DNA from: Paludisphaera mucosa
GTDB taxonomy: Bacteria > Planctomycetota > Planctomycetia > Isosphaerales > Isosphaeraceae
Direction: 5' to 3'
Assembly (NCBI RefSeq): GCF_029589435.1
Contig: NZ_JARRAG010000001.1
Location: 1,602,808-1,666,807 of the forward strand
Length of the DNA: 64,000 nucleotides
The notes below the pieces were generated by a model. That model was not told the origin of the DNA. It did not search any database and worked only from the letters and a program-made list of their open reading frames with translations. Made by a program: the position numbers and the translations under genes. This document shows positions 29,801 through 36,937 of this stretch, one piece after another (the stretch's first letter is position 1; every line of letters begins with the position of its first letter).

Positions 29801-30123
29801 ACCTTGCGCTCGAGTCGCTCGGCGATCTCGCCGACGATCGCGTCGGAGACGCCGACGTTGTCGACCGAGACCAGGATGACCGGCTTCTGGTCGTCCGAGC
29901 CGATCGCGAGCGCCTTGGCGTAGATCGGGTGGCCGATCCCCTTCGACTCGGTCGTCCGGGCCAGATAGCCGCTGAGCCGGATCGGCCCCGACGGCGAGAC
30001 GTCGACGCGCGCGACGCCGACGGCGACCTCCTCGGCGCGGCCTGCCCCGGCAGCCGCGGCGAGCGTCAGCCCGAGGCCGACGCAGGCCGCCGTCCGGATC
30101 GTCATCCTTCGAATGCCTCTCAT
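23815..30123 (-). CDS. 2102-residue exported fusion: ceramidase-like + dehydrogenase propeller + cytochrome c + CBM-like + tandem rhodanese
   Basis: A signal peptide ends near GAGRA (residue 30). Domains in order follow. About 31-450 is a neutral/alkaline ceramidase-like hydrolase (GASHTHSAP and YACHC hold metal-site histidines). About 465-850 is a planctomycete membrane-bound dehydrogenase propeller (DGKLWVCEMRDYP, GLMCWRKGV). About 855-1230 is HEAT-type repeats. About 1255-1395 is a cytochrome c domain with CAACH near 1272-1276 and a later Met (SLMPEG). About 1412-1537 is a CBM6-like module. A second helical-repeat region follows. Two rhodanese domains lie at about 1835-2100, with the catalytic Cys near 2055 (VVSHCQGGG) only in the second, as in sulfurtransferases. 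The ATG overlaps the stop of the upstream lipoprotein gene (ATGA). It probably combines hydrolysis and oxidation of an extracellular substrate with sulfur transfer. No stop or frameshift interrupts it. Confidence 0.85.
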   Translation of the reverse strand: MRGIRRMTIRTAACVGLGLTLAAAAGAGRAEEVAVGVARVDVSPSGPIRLSGYLARTTESKGIGHPIYAKALAIGSDDQKPVILVSVDNVGVSDAIVGEIAERLERKVGLPRERLALGASHTHSAPLLTGVLPNIFGKPIAADQQAKIDAYTREFVDKIERVCLEALADRKPATLSWAQGKVGFAANRRTPGGPVDHSLPVLRATGPDGKIRAIVANYACHCTTLDPADNLVDGDWAGAAQRGIEADNPGCIALTVVGCGADSNPNPRRKSADAESHGRALADEVARLMRGEWKPVAGPPQAAMERFDLPYDTLPTRAELEKLVAAGGPRGHFATLQLAQIDRDGKLPAALPYSAQAWRFGDDLLMVFLPGEVVVDYVLRIKKEFDPSRTWVTAYANDVPCYIPSERILSEGGYEGGEAMTYYARPTRLKTGVEKLILDAVHRVAGAGFEPTRAKVAAKVDEENPPALTPAEALQTFHTKPGLKVELVAAEPLIESPVAVDFGADGKLWVCEMRDYPSGMDGKYKPGGRVRVLEDRDRDGRYETAATFIEDLPFPTGLMCWRKGVLICAAPQILYAEDSDGDGKADVRRTLYEGFATDNYQARVNGLAYAADGWVYGANGLIGGKIHGRADGREVDLGSRDFRFKPDLGVFEPASGITQQGRVHDDWGNQFGGNNSILIQHYPLADHDVRRNPRVSAPPPAVVPRGDADPGKLFPASHTLIRYNEPQNANRVTSASSPLVHRDPLLGDEYFGDGFACESVHNLVRRVVLEPEGVTFTGRRAADEQDREFLASTDSWFRPVQVRTGLDGALWVVDMYRFVIEHPRWISPERLATLDVRAGADKGRIYRIVPEGRPIRPVENLEAMPTARLAAALDTPNGTVRDTVQRLLDHRRDRAAKPILAAIARGSHTPAARAQALAALDVAGDLDDEVLAAALDDEHQGVRREAVRIAEPRLARNTSIGLKVIERADDADVRVRYQTALSLGAWPAPEAGRALGAIAARDGGDEWLRAAVLSSATPHARAVLERLIAAAGPDGPASDMVEPLIATIAGTRDRTSVAAALALIASGDAEPARWRLGAVAELLDAAGDEALAADRAVLPLMVAARRKAVDAEAPGDERVAALRLLGRTEASREADRAAIAGLLDPAEPGDVQSAALGALSRLGDAAAAEAILDRWARLGPAARAAALDALISREASETALIGALEAGRVASSQVGAEHRERLLRSGTEPLRKRAQAAFGALTIGARREVLAAYDSVKTSHGDPARGKAAFQRACAACHKLDGFGAEVGPDLAALTDLSADALLTAILDPNREVDARYVSYNAALKDGRTLSGLIANETASAITLKRQEGAADVVLRDDLEEIASSGRSLMPEGLENDLKPTDVADVVAYLSQGASRPKVQEGNRPEVVKAGPDGVIRLIAADAEIFGPNLLFETEHGNLGYWHAAADHAGWTFEVDHGAMFNVALEWACDDGSAGNAYMLKLGGQTIRGVVPGTGGWGRYVRASIANQVFHKGVHRIDLRPEGPMHGALADVRAIILTPGEAGDVNPAQAAEPTKPVDVARTILDPATADGDRQAFIDRLSGQSAPLIAALADGLDHADEAEQYRRIPWIWRVAIAAGKRDDGDELKRILEVALPADSPDAKLDDWRAVVLGGGLINGVSLSGPLPGPRFETILKDAPALKARWDRSIALASKMADDASVRTGTRYDALRMLGAEPWDRHGEHLARYLANGLDPELHQGAVSALADVSSARIVAPLLEALDRLTPDNRKFAVQALTREADRREALVEALASGRIRPDALDAEARKILVDPAQTQSAERARSLIAPGSEKTPQGAANLLPFDALQARLNDPALRILDARPKADYDKAHIPGAVWVDVKKAEALAAAPGGLQDARAWEAWIADLAIAPNAQVVVYDAERQLDAARLWWLLSYLGVPRVALIDGGYQLWERESRPTMGEAAKPAPSSFSVAFRKDRLATREDVAEVLKSGSARVVDARSEAEHTGEKVLSKRGGRIPGACPVEWTRLVDADGRFLAPDALREKLKAGGVKEGDAVVSHCQGGGRASVDAFVLERLGFPTRNYYLGWSEWGNAEDAPVETGPPTRE

Positions 30124-30572
30124 CGCACCTGGCCTTTCGAGCGCTTCGAGACGTCGACCTTGGGGAAGTCGAAGGTGAAGGCGTTGGGCCCGCCCGCCTT
30201 GACCTCGGCGTCGATCGGGCCGCCGATGACGGTCTTCGAAGGCTTCGTCTTGGGTTGCAGGGAGAAATTGTTCAGCTTGTCCTCCTCGGGCCGCTCCACC
30301 GCCTCGGTGACGGACACCTGATACTTGCCGGGGGGCGGGCCGTCCGCCCGGGCGACCTCGAAGGCGCCTTCGGCGACCTCGCCGCCGGCCTCCGTCCCGC
30401 CGCCCGCGGGCCGGAAGAGGATCGACCCCTTCGCGAGGGGCTGGCCCTCGATGGTCACTTTACCCGAGACGGGCTCGCGGGGAAGCAGGTCGCCGGTTTC
30501 GCCGCAGCCGGCGAGCGCCAGGGCCAGGCCGGCGGCGGCCATCGGGCCGGCGGGGAAGAATCGTCGTGTCAT
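30120..30572 (-). CDS. Small lipoprotein, carboxypeptidase-regulatory-like
   Basis: 150 residues. Lipobox LALAGC near residue 23 after a hydrophobic signal; the mature part starts with PVSGKVTIEGQPLAKGSILFRP, the usual opening of small Ig-like/transthyretin-like planctomycete lipoproteins that sit behind DUF1559 genes. It is translationally coupled to the giant gene downstream and separated from the DUF1559 gene by a hairpin. It should be outer-surface or periplasm anchored. The binding partner is unknown. Confidence 0.85.
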   Translation of the reverse strand: MTRRFFPAGPMAAAGLALALAGCGETGDLLPREPVSGKVTIEGQPLAKGSILFRPAGGGTEAGGEVAEGAFEVARADGPPPGKYQVSVTEAVERPEEDKLNNFSLQPKTKPSKTVIGGPIDAEVKAGGPNAFTFDFPKVDVSKRSKGQVR

Positions 30573-30589
30573 GCGCGTGCGGCTCCGGG

Positions 30590-30618
30590 CGCGGCCGTCG
30601 TCGGCGACGACGGCCGCG
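30590..30618 (-). terminator. Strong hairpin between DUF1559 and lipoprotein genes
   Basis: A perfect 13-bp inverted repeat (30590-30602 with 30606-30618, arm CGCGGCCGTCGTC) closes a 3-base loop. It lies in the 70-bp gap inside a co-directional gene set and has no U-tract. It may partially terminate or stabilise the DUF1559 mRNA so that this gene is expressed above the two genes downstream. Confidence 0.55.
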
Positions 30619-30642
30619 GGGGAAGAAGGGGGTGGTCCCGAT

Positions 30643-31656
30643 TTACAGGGAGTCGGCGCTGACGATCTCGCCGCCCTGGGTGCTGCTTATCGACGACCAG
30701 GTGTTCAACCCGATCGAGTCCTTCACGAACCGGACGCTGCCGTCGCACATCGACACGTTCACGCCGCCGGCGTGCTTGCTGCGGGCCGCCGTGTACCAGG
30801 TGACGTCGGCCGTGGTGCAGGGCGGGTTGACGCCCCCCTTGGGCGAGTTGCACAGGCCCGGCCAGATGACGTCGGGCGAGCGGCTGTTGGGGGCGGTCCA
30901 GGCGGTGAAGGTGCCCAGCGGCCCGCACCACGAGAACCCGCGGAGGTCGAGCTGCCCCCCCTGCGTCTGGCCGACCAACTGTTCCGAGAGCATCATCGTG
31001 TTGCTCAGGCCGTCGGTGATCGAGGCGAAGGAATAGCACGTGTTGGGTACGCCCGAAATCTCGCGGTCGCGATAGCCGTCGATGTCCACGAAGGGCGAAC
31101 CAATGCAGGTGAACGGGGCCCCCTTGAACGTGACCCCGTCGAGGGTCCGCTGCTGCATCATCGTGTTGCCGAAGTTCACGACGTAGTTCTGCGAGGTCAC
31201 CATCAGCGTCTGGCCGTTGACCGTGATGCCGATCCCGCTCAGCGACGCGTTGTTGGGATCGCTCGGGCACATGAAGCCGGAGATCCGCGCGGAGGTCACC
31301 GTGATGTTGCAGGCCCCGTTGTAACGCAAGGGACCGTCGACGGTCCCCGGCAGGCCCGAGTTGTTCCCCTGGTAATTCCAGGCGTTGAACGAGCTCATCT
31401 GTTCGATATACGGCAGCAGGCACACCATCCAGCTCCCCCACGCGTCGCCCTTCTTGCCCGGGGACAGCGAGTTGAGGGCGGACTGATAGTTGTGGACGGC
31501 CAGCCCGATCTGCTTGAGGTTGTTGACGCACTGCGAACGCCGGGCGGCCTCGCGGGCCGATTGCACGGCGGGCAGCAGCAGGGCGATCAGCACGGCGATG
31601 ATCGCGATCACCACCAGCAACTCGATCAGCGTGAAGCCGGGACGTCGGCGCGACAT
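30643..31656 (-). CDS. DUF1559 protein with type IV prepilin-like N-terminus
   Basis: 337 residues. The N-terminus [21 protein letters not shown] is a class III prepilin signal: cleavage follows G before FTLIE. The family-typical [19 protein letters not shown] follows, and the C-terminus contains H-x9-DG ([13 protein letters not shown]). DUF1559 proteins are multiplied in planctomycetes and probably form pseudopilin-like surface structures. The start at 31656 fits the prepilin leader and has a GAGG site upstream. It is the first gene of the unit leading to the giant enzyme. Confidence 0.95.
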   Translation of the reverse strand: MSRRRPGFTLIELLVVIAIIAVLIALLLPAVQSAREAARRSQCVNNLKQIGLAVHNYQSALNSLSPGKKGDAWGSWMVCLLPYIEQMSSFNAWNYQGNNSGLPGTVDGPLRYNGACNITVTSARISGFMCPSDPNNASLSGIGITVNGQTLMVTSQNYVVNFGNTMMQQRTLDGVTFKGAPFTCIGSPFVDIDGYRDREISGVPNTCYSFASITDGLSNTMMLSEQLVGQTQGGQLDLRGFSWCGPLGTFTAWTAPNSRSPDVIWPGLCNSPKGGVNPPCTTADVTWYTAARSKHAGGVNVSMCDGSVRFVKDSIGLNTWSSISSTQGGEIVSADSL

Positions 31657-31790
31657 GGGCGATCCTCTTCTGGAGACCGGTCGAATGATCGGGCAAGGGG
31701 GTTGTGGGACGGGCGAGGACGCGCGAGAGGCGCGAACGGCCTGCGCGTCCGGCGGAGAGAGGGGACCCGCCGAGCTTATCCCACACTGAT

Positions 31791-31804
31791 ACATCGCGCG
31801 ATGT
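31791..31804. promoter_or_regulatory. Perfect 14-bp palindrome upstream of DUF1559 gene
   Basis: ACATCGCGCGATGT lies 135 bp upstream of the DUF1559 start and 52 bp after the stop of the ECF sigma gene. CACAC and GTGTG at 31782 and 31803 extend its symmetry partly. It could be an operator or a rho-independent-like signal; no regulator can be assigned. Confidence 0.35.
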
Positions 31805-31855
31805 GTGACAGGTCTTTTCCGGACGGCCGGGGATCGACCGGAAGGGAAGGTCGGT

Positions 31856-32515
31856 TCAGGCGTTGCGAGGATCGTCGGCCGCGTCGGGGGTGCCCGCCGG
31901 CTCGCCCAGGACCTCCTTGAGCCGCCGCAGGACGCGCGACTTGGACTGACGGACGGCGGCCGGGCTGACGCCCAGCTCGTCGGCGATCGTCGCGGGCGCG
32001 TGGCCCTCGACGGCGGCCCGCCAGAAGGCGTGCCAGGTCCGCTCCTCGAACTCGATGCGCACCGTCTCGAGCGCGTCGCGATAGAGATCGCCGATCAGCG
32101 ACCGCTCCTCGTCGTCGCAGGCCTCGACCGCCGGCGCGGGGAGGAGCAGGGTGCGCTCGTAGAAGTCGGTCCCCCCCGGCCCCCGCGCGTCGCCGCGACG
32201 CAGGAGCGTCAGGACCTTGTGCCGCGCGACGCCGTGCAGCCAGCCCCGGAACGAGCCGTCCTCGCGGTCGCGGCGGAAGCCTTCGAGGCTCACCGCCACC
32301 GCCTGGAAGACGTCCTGAGCTACGTCGTCGAGGTCCTCGGGGCGCACGCCCCAACGGCGGAACCAATGTCGCAGGAGGGGCGTGTACAGGCCGACGAGGC
32401 GGCCCCAGGCGTCGCCGTCGCGGGTCTTCACGCGCTCCAGGAGCGTGAGCGAAGTCTCGCCCGCCTCAGCGCCGGAGGTGGACGACCGGGGTCGCACGGC
32501 GATCGGTCGCTCCAT
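31856..32515 (-). CDS. ECF-type RNA polymerase sigma factor
   Basis: 219 residues from ATG 32515. Region 2 is clear ([47 protein letters not shown]). Region 4 follows ([19 protein letters not shown] then [17 protein letters not shown]). This is the planctomycete ECF type that is usually paired with a protein kinase, and such a kinase is encoded divergently 151 bp away. It reads in the same direction as the DUF1559-lipoprotein-fusion operon 200 bp downstream and is the obvious candidate to control it. Confidence 0.92.
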   Translation of the reverse strand: MERPIAVRPRSSTSGAEAGETSLTLLERVKTRDGDAWGRLVGLYTPLLRHWFRRWGVRPEDLDDVAQDVFQAVAVSLEGFRRDREDGSFRGWLHGVARHKVLTLLRRGDARGPGGTDFYERTLLLPAPAVEACDDEERSLIGDLYRDALETVRIEFEERTWHAFWRAAVEGHAPATIADELGVSPAAVRQSKSRVLRRLKEVLGEPAGTPDAADDPRNA

Positions 32516-32666
32516 GGCTGACGTCCTCGACAGGTGCGGCTCGGACGGCCCTTCAAGGGGGAGCGGGGTCAAGGCGCGTTCGCGCGGCGAGTTCGTCGCG
32601 TTACGATACGGCGGACGGGCCGCGTGCAAGGAGGGGAAGAGCCGCCGCGTCGTCGAGGTCATCGTA

Positions 32667-34352
32667 ATGGAGCCGACAGTGCCGTCGCAAGTTCGATCCG
32701 ACGCCTGCCCCGACGATGCGATCCTCCGCGCCTTCATGCTCGGCGACCTGCCCGAGGCCGCGATCGACGCCGTCCGTCGCCACCAAGAGGCTTGCCCCGC
32801 CTGCGAGACCCGGGCTCAGGCGCTCGACCAGCGCACCGACCCCGTCCTCGACGAGCTGAGGCGATCGATCGCGACGGCGTCCCGCCCCCGGCCTGAATCC
32901 GGCTCGGCCCCGGAACGCATCGCCGGCCCGCCGGTCCTCCCCGATTACGAAATCGACGACCCGCCGATCGGCGTCGGCAGCACCGGGCTGATCTACAAGG
33001 CCCGGCATCTTAAACTCGGCCGCGTGGTGGCGCTCAAGATGATCGCCGGCCGCCCGGACGTGGTCTCGCGGCTTTTCGAGATGGAGGCCAAGGCGTTCGC
33101 GCAGCTCCAGCATCCCAACATCGTCCAGATCTACGATATCGGCCGGCACGGCGAGCACCCATTCCTGGCGCTGGAATTCGTGGACGGCGGGTCGCTCGAA
33201 CAGCGGATGGCCGCCGGACCTCAGCCTCCGCGAGCCGTGGTGGAGTTCATCCGCACGGTGGCCCTGGCCGTCCATCACGCCCACCGCCAGGGGATCGTGC
33301 ACTGCGACCTGAAGCCGGCGAACATCCTCATCACGCGCGAGGGCGCGCCCAAGATCGCCGACTTCGGCGTCGCCAAGTGGAACGAATCCGATCGCTATTG
33401 GGGCGTCGAGGGCGGGACGCGCGGGACGCCGCGGTACATGGCCCCCGAACAGGCGGGCGGCGGCGGCGAGGTCGGGCCCGCGACCGACGTCTACAGCCTG
33501 GGCGTCATCCTCTACGAATGGCTCGCCGGCCGCGTCCCGCATCCCGCGGCCTCGGCCGTTGAGACGTTGAGGATGGTCCGCGAAGACGCCCCCCCGCCGC
33601 CGAGCTGCGTCCGACCCGGCCTGCCGCGCGACCTGGACGTGATCATCCTCAAGTGCCTTCGCAAGCCGCCGTCCGGACGCTACCCGGACGCCCGCGAACT
33701 GGCCGACGACCTCGGGCGGTTCCTCGCCGGCGAGCCGATCCAGGCCCGTCCGGCCGGGGTCCTCGAGCGGACGTGGAGGCTGGCGAAAAGGCGGCCGGCC
33801 GCGGCGCTTTTGGCCGTGCTGACGATTGCGGCAGTCCTTCGGCTCGCGACCCGTCCCCATCCGTCGCCGCCCGCGATCGTGCACACGGCCCCCGCGACCG
33901 AGGCCAGGGCTTTCCGGGAGATGGTCGGCCCGCCGATCCCCAGGGCGATCATCCAGGAGGACGGCTCGATCCGGCTGGGGGCGTCGGCGGCGTCGCTCTC
34001 GGGCCGCTCGCTTCGGTTCGAGCACTCGTTCGGCAACCTGGGATACTGGCACGGCCGCGAGGACGTCGCCTCGTGGACCTTCCACGTCGCCGAGGAGGCG
34101 ACCTACTCGCTCGCCCTCGATTACGCCAATCGCAACGGCGGGGCCGGCAACCGCTACGAGGTCCGGCTCGACGGCCGGACGTTCGTCGGCGAGGCGCACG
34201 GGACCGACGGTTGGTCCGACTACCGGAGCTTCCCCGTCGGCGAGTCGCCCCTCGCCGCCGGCGTCCACTCGATCGAGGTCCGCCCCAGGGAGCCGCTCCG
34301 CGGCGCGCTCTTCGACCTTCGCGCCATCACGCTGGCGCCCGTCGACCCCTAG
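32667..34352 (+). CDS. Transmembrane Ser/Thr protein kinase with zinc finger and extracytoplasmic CBM-like domain
   Basis: 561 residues. The N-terminus has an anti-sigma type zinc finger pattern, C14 and H39-x3-C43-x2-C46. The kinase domain (about 92-355) has a Gly loop IGVGSTG, VALKMI with the ATP lysine near 123, DFG Asp232 and MAPEQ. The catalytic loop reads HCDLKPAN (212-219), so the HRD arginine is Cys. One membrane segment is at about 377-395. The outer domain (432-561) is homologous to the CBM-like module of the giant protein. The finger may hold the divergent ECF sigma factor, the kinase releasing it on ligand binding; this is inference. The stop shares CTAG with convergent lgt. Confidence 0.9.
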   Translation: MEPTVPSQVRSDACPDDAILRAFMLGDLPEAAIDAVRRHQEACPACETRAQALDQRTDPVLDELRRSIATASRPRPESGSAPERIAGPPVLPDYEIDDPPIGVGSTGLIYKARHLKLGRVVALKMIAGRPDVVSRLFEMEAKAFAQLQHPNIVQIYDIGRHGEHPFLALEFVDGGSLEQRMAAGPQPPRAVVEFIRTVALAVHHAHRQGIVHCDLKPANILITREGAPKIADFGVAKWNESDRYWGVEGGTRGTPRYMAPEQAGGGGEVGPATDVYSLGVILYEWLAGRVPHPAASAVETLRMVREDAPPPPSCVRPGLPRDLDVIILKCLRKPPSGRYPDARELADDLGRFLAGEPIQARPAGVLERTWRLAKRRPAAALLAVLTIAAVLRLATRPHPSPPAIVHTAPATEARAFREMVGPPIPRAIIQEDGSIRLGASAASLSGRSLRFEHSFGNLGYWHGREDVASWTFHVAEEATYSLALDYANRNGGAGNRYEVRLDGRTFVGEAHGTDGWSDYRSFPVGESPLAAGVHSIEVRPREPLRGALFDLRAITLAPVDP

Positions 34353-35233
34353 CGGACCGGAGCGGACCAGGTAACGGCCGCGACCAGCTCCGAAACCGGC
34401 TCCTGCGACGCGGGCAGGTCGGCGTATCGGGACTTCGGGCAACGCGAAAGCCAGTACCAGTAGGCCGCGGCGGCGGCGAGCAGGCCGACGCTGATCGTCT
34501 GCGAAATGGTCAGGCCGGCGAAGAAGATCCCCTCGTCGTTGCGGACGTACTCGATCAGGAACCGCGTGATCGGGTAGGCGATCATGAGCACACCCATGAC
34601 CTCGCCGTCGCGACGTCGGAATGGATAGAAGGCGCTCAGCAGGATCAGCAGGACGAACGCGTCGAGCGCGGAGTAGAGCTGCGTCGGATGCAGCGGCAGC
34701 GAACGGAGGGCGTCGGGCGGGATGAGCCCCAGCCGGACCTCGCTCTCCCAGGGCGGAGATTCCCTGGGGAACCGGACGCCCAGCGCCGTGTGGCAGACGT
34801 CGCCGAAGCAGCAGCCGTTCAGGAAGCAGCCGAGGCGGCCGAACAGGGTTCCCACCGCGATCGAGGGCGCGAGGGCGTCGAGGTACGGGCGGACCGGGAA
34901 CGGGTTGAATCGGCGATAGACGAAGAACGCCAGAGCCCCGCCGAAGATGCCGCCGTAATAGACGATCCCCCCCTTCCAGAACTGGAAGACGTCGAGGACG
35001 TTGTCTATCCCCCGTCCCCAGTACTGGATGCAGTAGAAGAGTCGCGCCCCGGAGAGGCCGCCGGCGAAGATCCAGAAGGCCATGTCCATGACCAGGTCGC
35101 CGTCGAGCTTCTCGCGCCGCGCGCGGTAGACGGCCAGCCAGGTCGACGAGGCGAAGGCCAGCACGAGCATCACGCCGTAGCCGAAGATCTTGACGCCGCC
35201 GAAAACCGGGATCGTGAAGAGGATCTGTCGCAT
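34349..35233 (-). CDS. lgt: Prolipoprotein diacylglyceryl transferase
   Basis: 294 residues, seven membrane segments expected. Family motifs are visible: the GGIVYYGGIFGG segment, the signature GRLGCFLNGCCFG (Lgt signature GRxGNFxNxE replaced by the Cys-containing variant common outside Proteobacteria), HPTQLY and RFLIEYVRNDEG. It transfers diacylglycerol from phosphatidylglycerol to the lipobox cysteine of prolipoproteins at the membrane. It follows panD after 33 bp on the same strand. Its stop overlaps the kinase stop by four bases. Confidence 0.95.
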   Translation of the reverse strand: MRQILFTIPVFGGVKIFGYGVMLVLAFASSTWLAVYRARREKLDGDLVMDMAFWIFAGGLSGARLFYCIQYWGRGIDNVLDVFQFWKGGIVYYGGIFGGALAFFVYRRFNPFPVRPYLDALAPSIAVGTLFGRLGCFLNGCCFGDVCHTALGVRFPRESPPWESEVRLGLIPPDALRSLPLHPTQLYSALDAFVLLILLSAFYPFRRRDGEVMGVLMIAYPITRFLIEYVRNDEGIFFAGLTISQTISVGLLAAAAAYWYWLSRCPKSRYADLPASQEPVSELVAAVTWSAPVR

Positions 35234-35266
35234 GGCGTTACTCTCGCGTCTTCCGGTCGCCCGGGA

Positions 35267-35695
35267 TCAGATCGTCTCGGCCCACGCCGGCCGGCCGTTG
35301 GTCAGCGGGGCGTCGGCCGCCTCGCCAAGCGGGGGGTAGTCGATCCGCTCGACGACCCGGTTCTTGGCGTCGAGGGCCACGACGCGGGGCTGGTGGGCGT
35401 CCACCTCGGCCGCGTCGAGCTGGGCGAAGGCCATGACGATCACCCGGTCGCCGACCGCGCCCAGGCGGGCCATCGCGCCGTTCAGCTCGATGGCGGCCGA
35501 GCCGCGGACGCCGGGGAGGATGTAAGTCTCGGCGCGGTCTCCGGTGGCGACGTTGCTGACGAGGATCGCCTCGTACGGCAGCAGGCCCACGGCGTCCATC
35601 AGATCGGGGTCGATGGTCAGGCTGCCGTGGTAATACAGGTCGCTCCGGGTGACCGTGGCGAGGTGGAGCTTGCTCCTGAGCACCTTGAGCTGCAT
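35267..35695 (-). CDS. panD: Aspartate 1-decarboxylase
   Basis: 142 residues. The self-cleavage site YHGS gives the pyruvoyl serine (G-S bond), and KLHLATVTRSDLYY precedes it as in all PanD proteins. The enzyme makes beta-alanine for pantothenate. ATG 35695 puts KLH at the usual distance from the N-terminus; an alternative GTG at 35710 overlaps the panC stop (GTGA) and would add five residues. It is co-directional with panC directly upstream. Confidence 0.94.
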   Translation of the reverse strand: MQLKVLRSKLHLATVTRSDLYYHGSLTIDPDLMDAVGLLPYEAILVSNVATGDRAETYILPGVRGSAAIELNGAMARLGAVGDRVIVMAFAQLDAAEVDAHQPRVVALDAKNRVVERIDYPPLGEAADAPLTNGRPAWAETI

Positions 35696-35706
35696 GCTGG
35701 GTCGTC

Positions 35707-36564
35707 TCACTCCGTCAGCCGGGCGTTGTCGATCAGCCGGGTCTCGCCGAATCGGGCCGCCAGCAGGGCGACGGCGGGCCGCCCGGGCTCGATGCGGTCG
35801 AGTTTTTCGAGGGTTTCGGCGTCGACCACCTCGACGTAATCGAGGGCCGCCGCCAACTCGGATTCTATCGGGGAACGCAGGATCTGTCGAACCCGGTTGG
35901 CGTCGGTCTCGCCGCCGGCGACGGCCTTGCGGGCGGCGTCGAGGGCCCGTGAGAGGGCGAGCGAGCCGCGGCGCTGGTCGGCGTCGAGATAGATGTTGCG
36001 GCTGCTGAGCGCCAGGCCGTCGGCCTCGCGGACGATCGGGTGGGTGACGATCTCGATGGGCAGGTGCAGGTCGGCCGCCATCCGCCGCAGCAAGGCCTGC
36101 TGCTGGTAGTCTTTCTGGCCGAAGATCGCGACGTCCGGGCGGATGATCTCGAAGAGCGCCAGGACGACCGTCGCCACGCCGCGGAAGTGGGTGGGCCGGA
36201 TCTCGCCTTCGAGGACGTGGGACAGGCCGGGCACCTCCACGAACGTCGCCGCCGGCACGCCCCGGGGATACATCTCCTGGGCCGAGGGCTTGAAGACCAG
36301 GTCGACGCCGGCCGCCTCGCAGGCGCGCAGGTCTTCTTCGAGCACCCTGGGATAGCGGTCGTAGTCCTCGCCGGGGCCGAACTGGGCGAGGTTGACGAAG
36401 ATGGAGACCGCCGTGAAGTCGGCCAGCCGCCGAGACTCCTCCATGAGCGCGACGTGCCCGCGGTGGAGCGCCCCCATCGTCGGCACCAGGCCGATGCGCC
36501 GGCGCTCGCCGCGGGCCTGCTCGACCGCCATGCGGGCCGACGCGATCGTGGTCGCAACCTGCAT
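35707..36564 (-). CDS. panC: Pantoate--beta-alanine ligase (pantothenate synthetase)
   Basis: 285 residues, typical length. PTMGALHRGH holds the HxGH adenylate-binding motif; FVNLAQFGPGEDYDRYPR, FGQKDYQQQALLRRM and LALSSRNIYL are the pantoate and ATP binding segments. It condenses pantoate, made elsewhere, with the beta-alanine from PanD. panB is not in the window. The gene starts 4 bp after the ferredoxin stop codon. Confidence 0.97.
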   Translation of the reverse strand: MQVATTIASARMAVEQARGERRRIGLVPTMGALHRGHVALMEESRRLADFTAVSIFVNLAQFGPGEDYDRYPRVLEEDLRACEAAGVDLVFKPSAQEMYPRGVPAATFVEVPGLSHVLEGEIRPTHFRGVATVVLALFEIIRPDVAIFGQKDYQQQALLRRMAADLHLPIEIVTHPIVREADGLALSSRNIYLDADQRRGSLALSRALDAARKAVAGGETDANRVRQILRSPIESELAAALDYVEVVDAETLEKLDRIEPGRPAVALLAARFGETRLIDNARLTE

Positions 36565-36568
36565 CGGA

Positions 36569-36937
36569 TCAGCTCCCCGAAGGCTCGCCGGCTCGGTGTG
36601 GACACCTGGGATTGTTGAGGCACTCGTCGGCGATCTGGAGGTCGGTCAGGATCTCGCCGCCGAGGATCGTCCGCTCGACGATCCGGGGCACGTCCGCCGC
36701 CGTGACGGGGCCGTACCAGACGCCCATGGGGTAGATCGCCACGACAGGGCCGTGCTCGCACTGGTCGAGGCAGCCCGCGTGGTTGGCCCGCGCCAGGGGG
36801 CCGAGCCCCGCTTTCTTGAGCGCGACCTTGAAGGCGTCTTTCAGGGCCTGCCGGCCCTCGGGATCGCAGCATCCCCGCTTGGCCCCGGGCTCCCGGACGT
36901 TGCCGCAGATGAACACGTGATGCGTGAAGACGGACAT
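36569..36937 (-). CDS. Thioredoxin-like [2Fe-2S] ferredoxin
   Basis: 122 residues from ATG 36937. The cysteines FICGN, RGCC and GCLDQC match the four cluster ligands of the thioredoxin-fold 2Fe-2S ferredoxins (C-x(10-12)-C then C-x3-C), with the HHVFICGN start typical of the family. It likely acts as a soluble electron carrier. An in-frame TTG at 36961 would extend it by eight residues without a ribosome-binding site. It heads the fdx-panC-panD-lgt set. Confidence 0.9.
   Translation of the reverse strand: MSVFTHHVFICGNVREPGAKRGCCDPEGRQALKDAFKVALKKAGLGPLARANHAGCLDQCEHGPVVAIYPMGVWYGPVTAADVPRIVERTILGGEILTDLQIADECLNNPRCPHRAGEPSGS

Noticed and set aside
24397-30321. A 1974-codon open frame on the plus strand opposite the giant gene
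   Set aside because: It is a GC-driven shadow: no domain is recognisable, composition is Val/Gly/Asp/Arg-rich, whereas the minus-strand frame carries a signal peptide and many family motifs.
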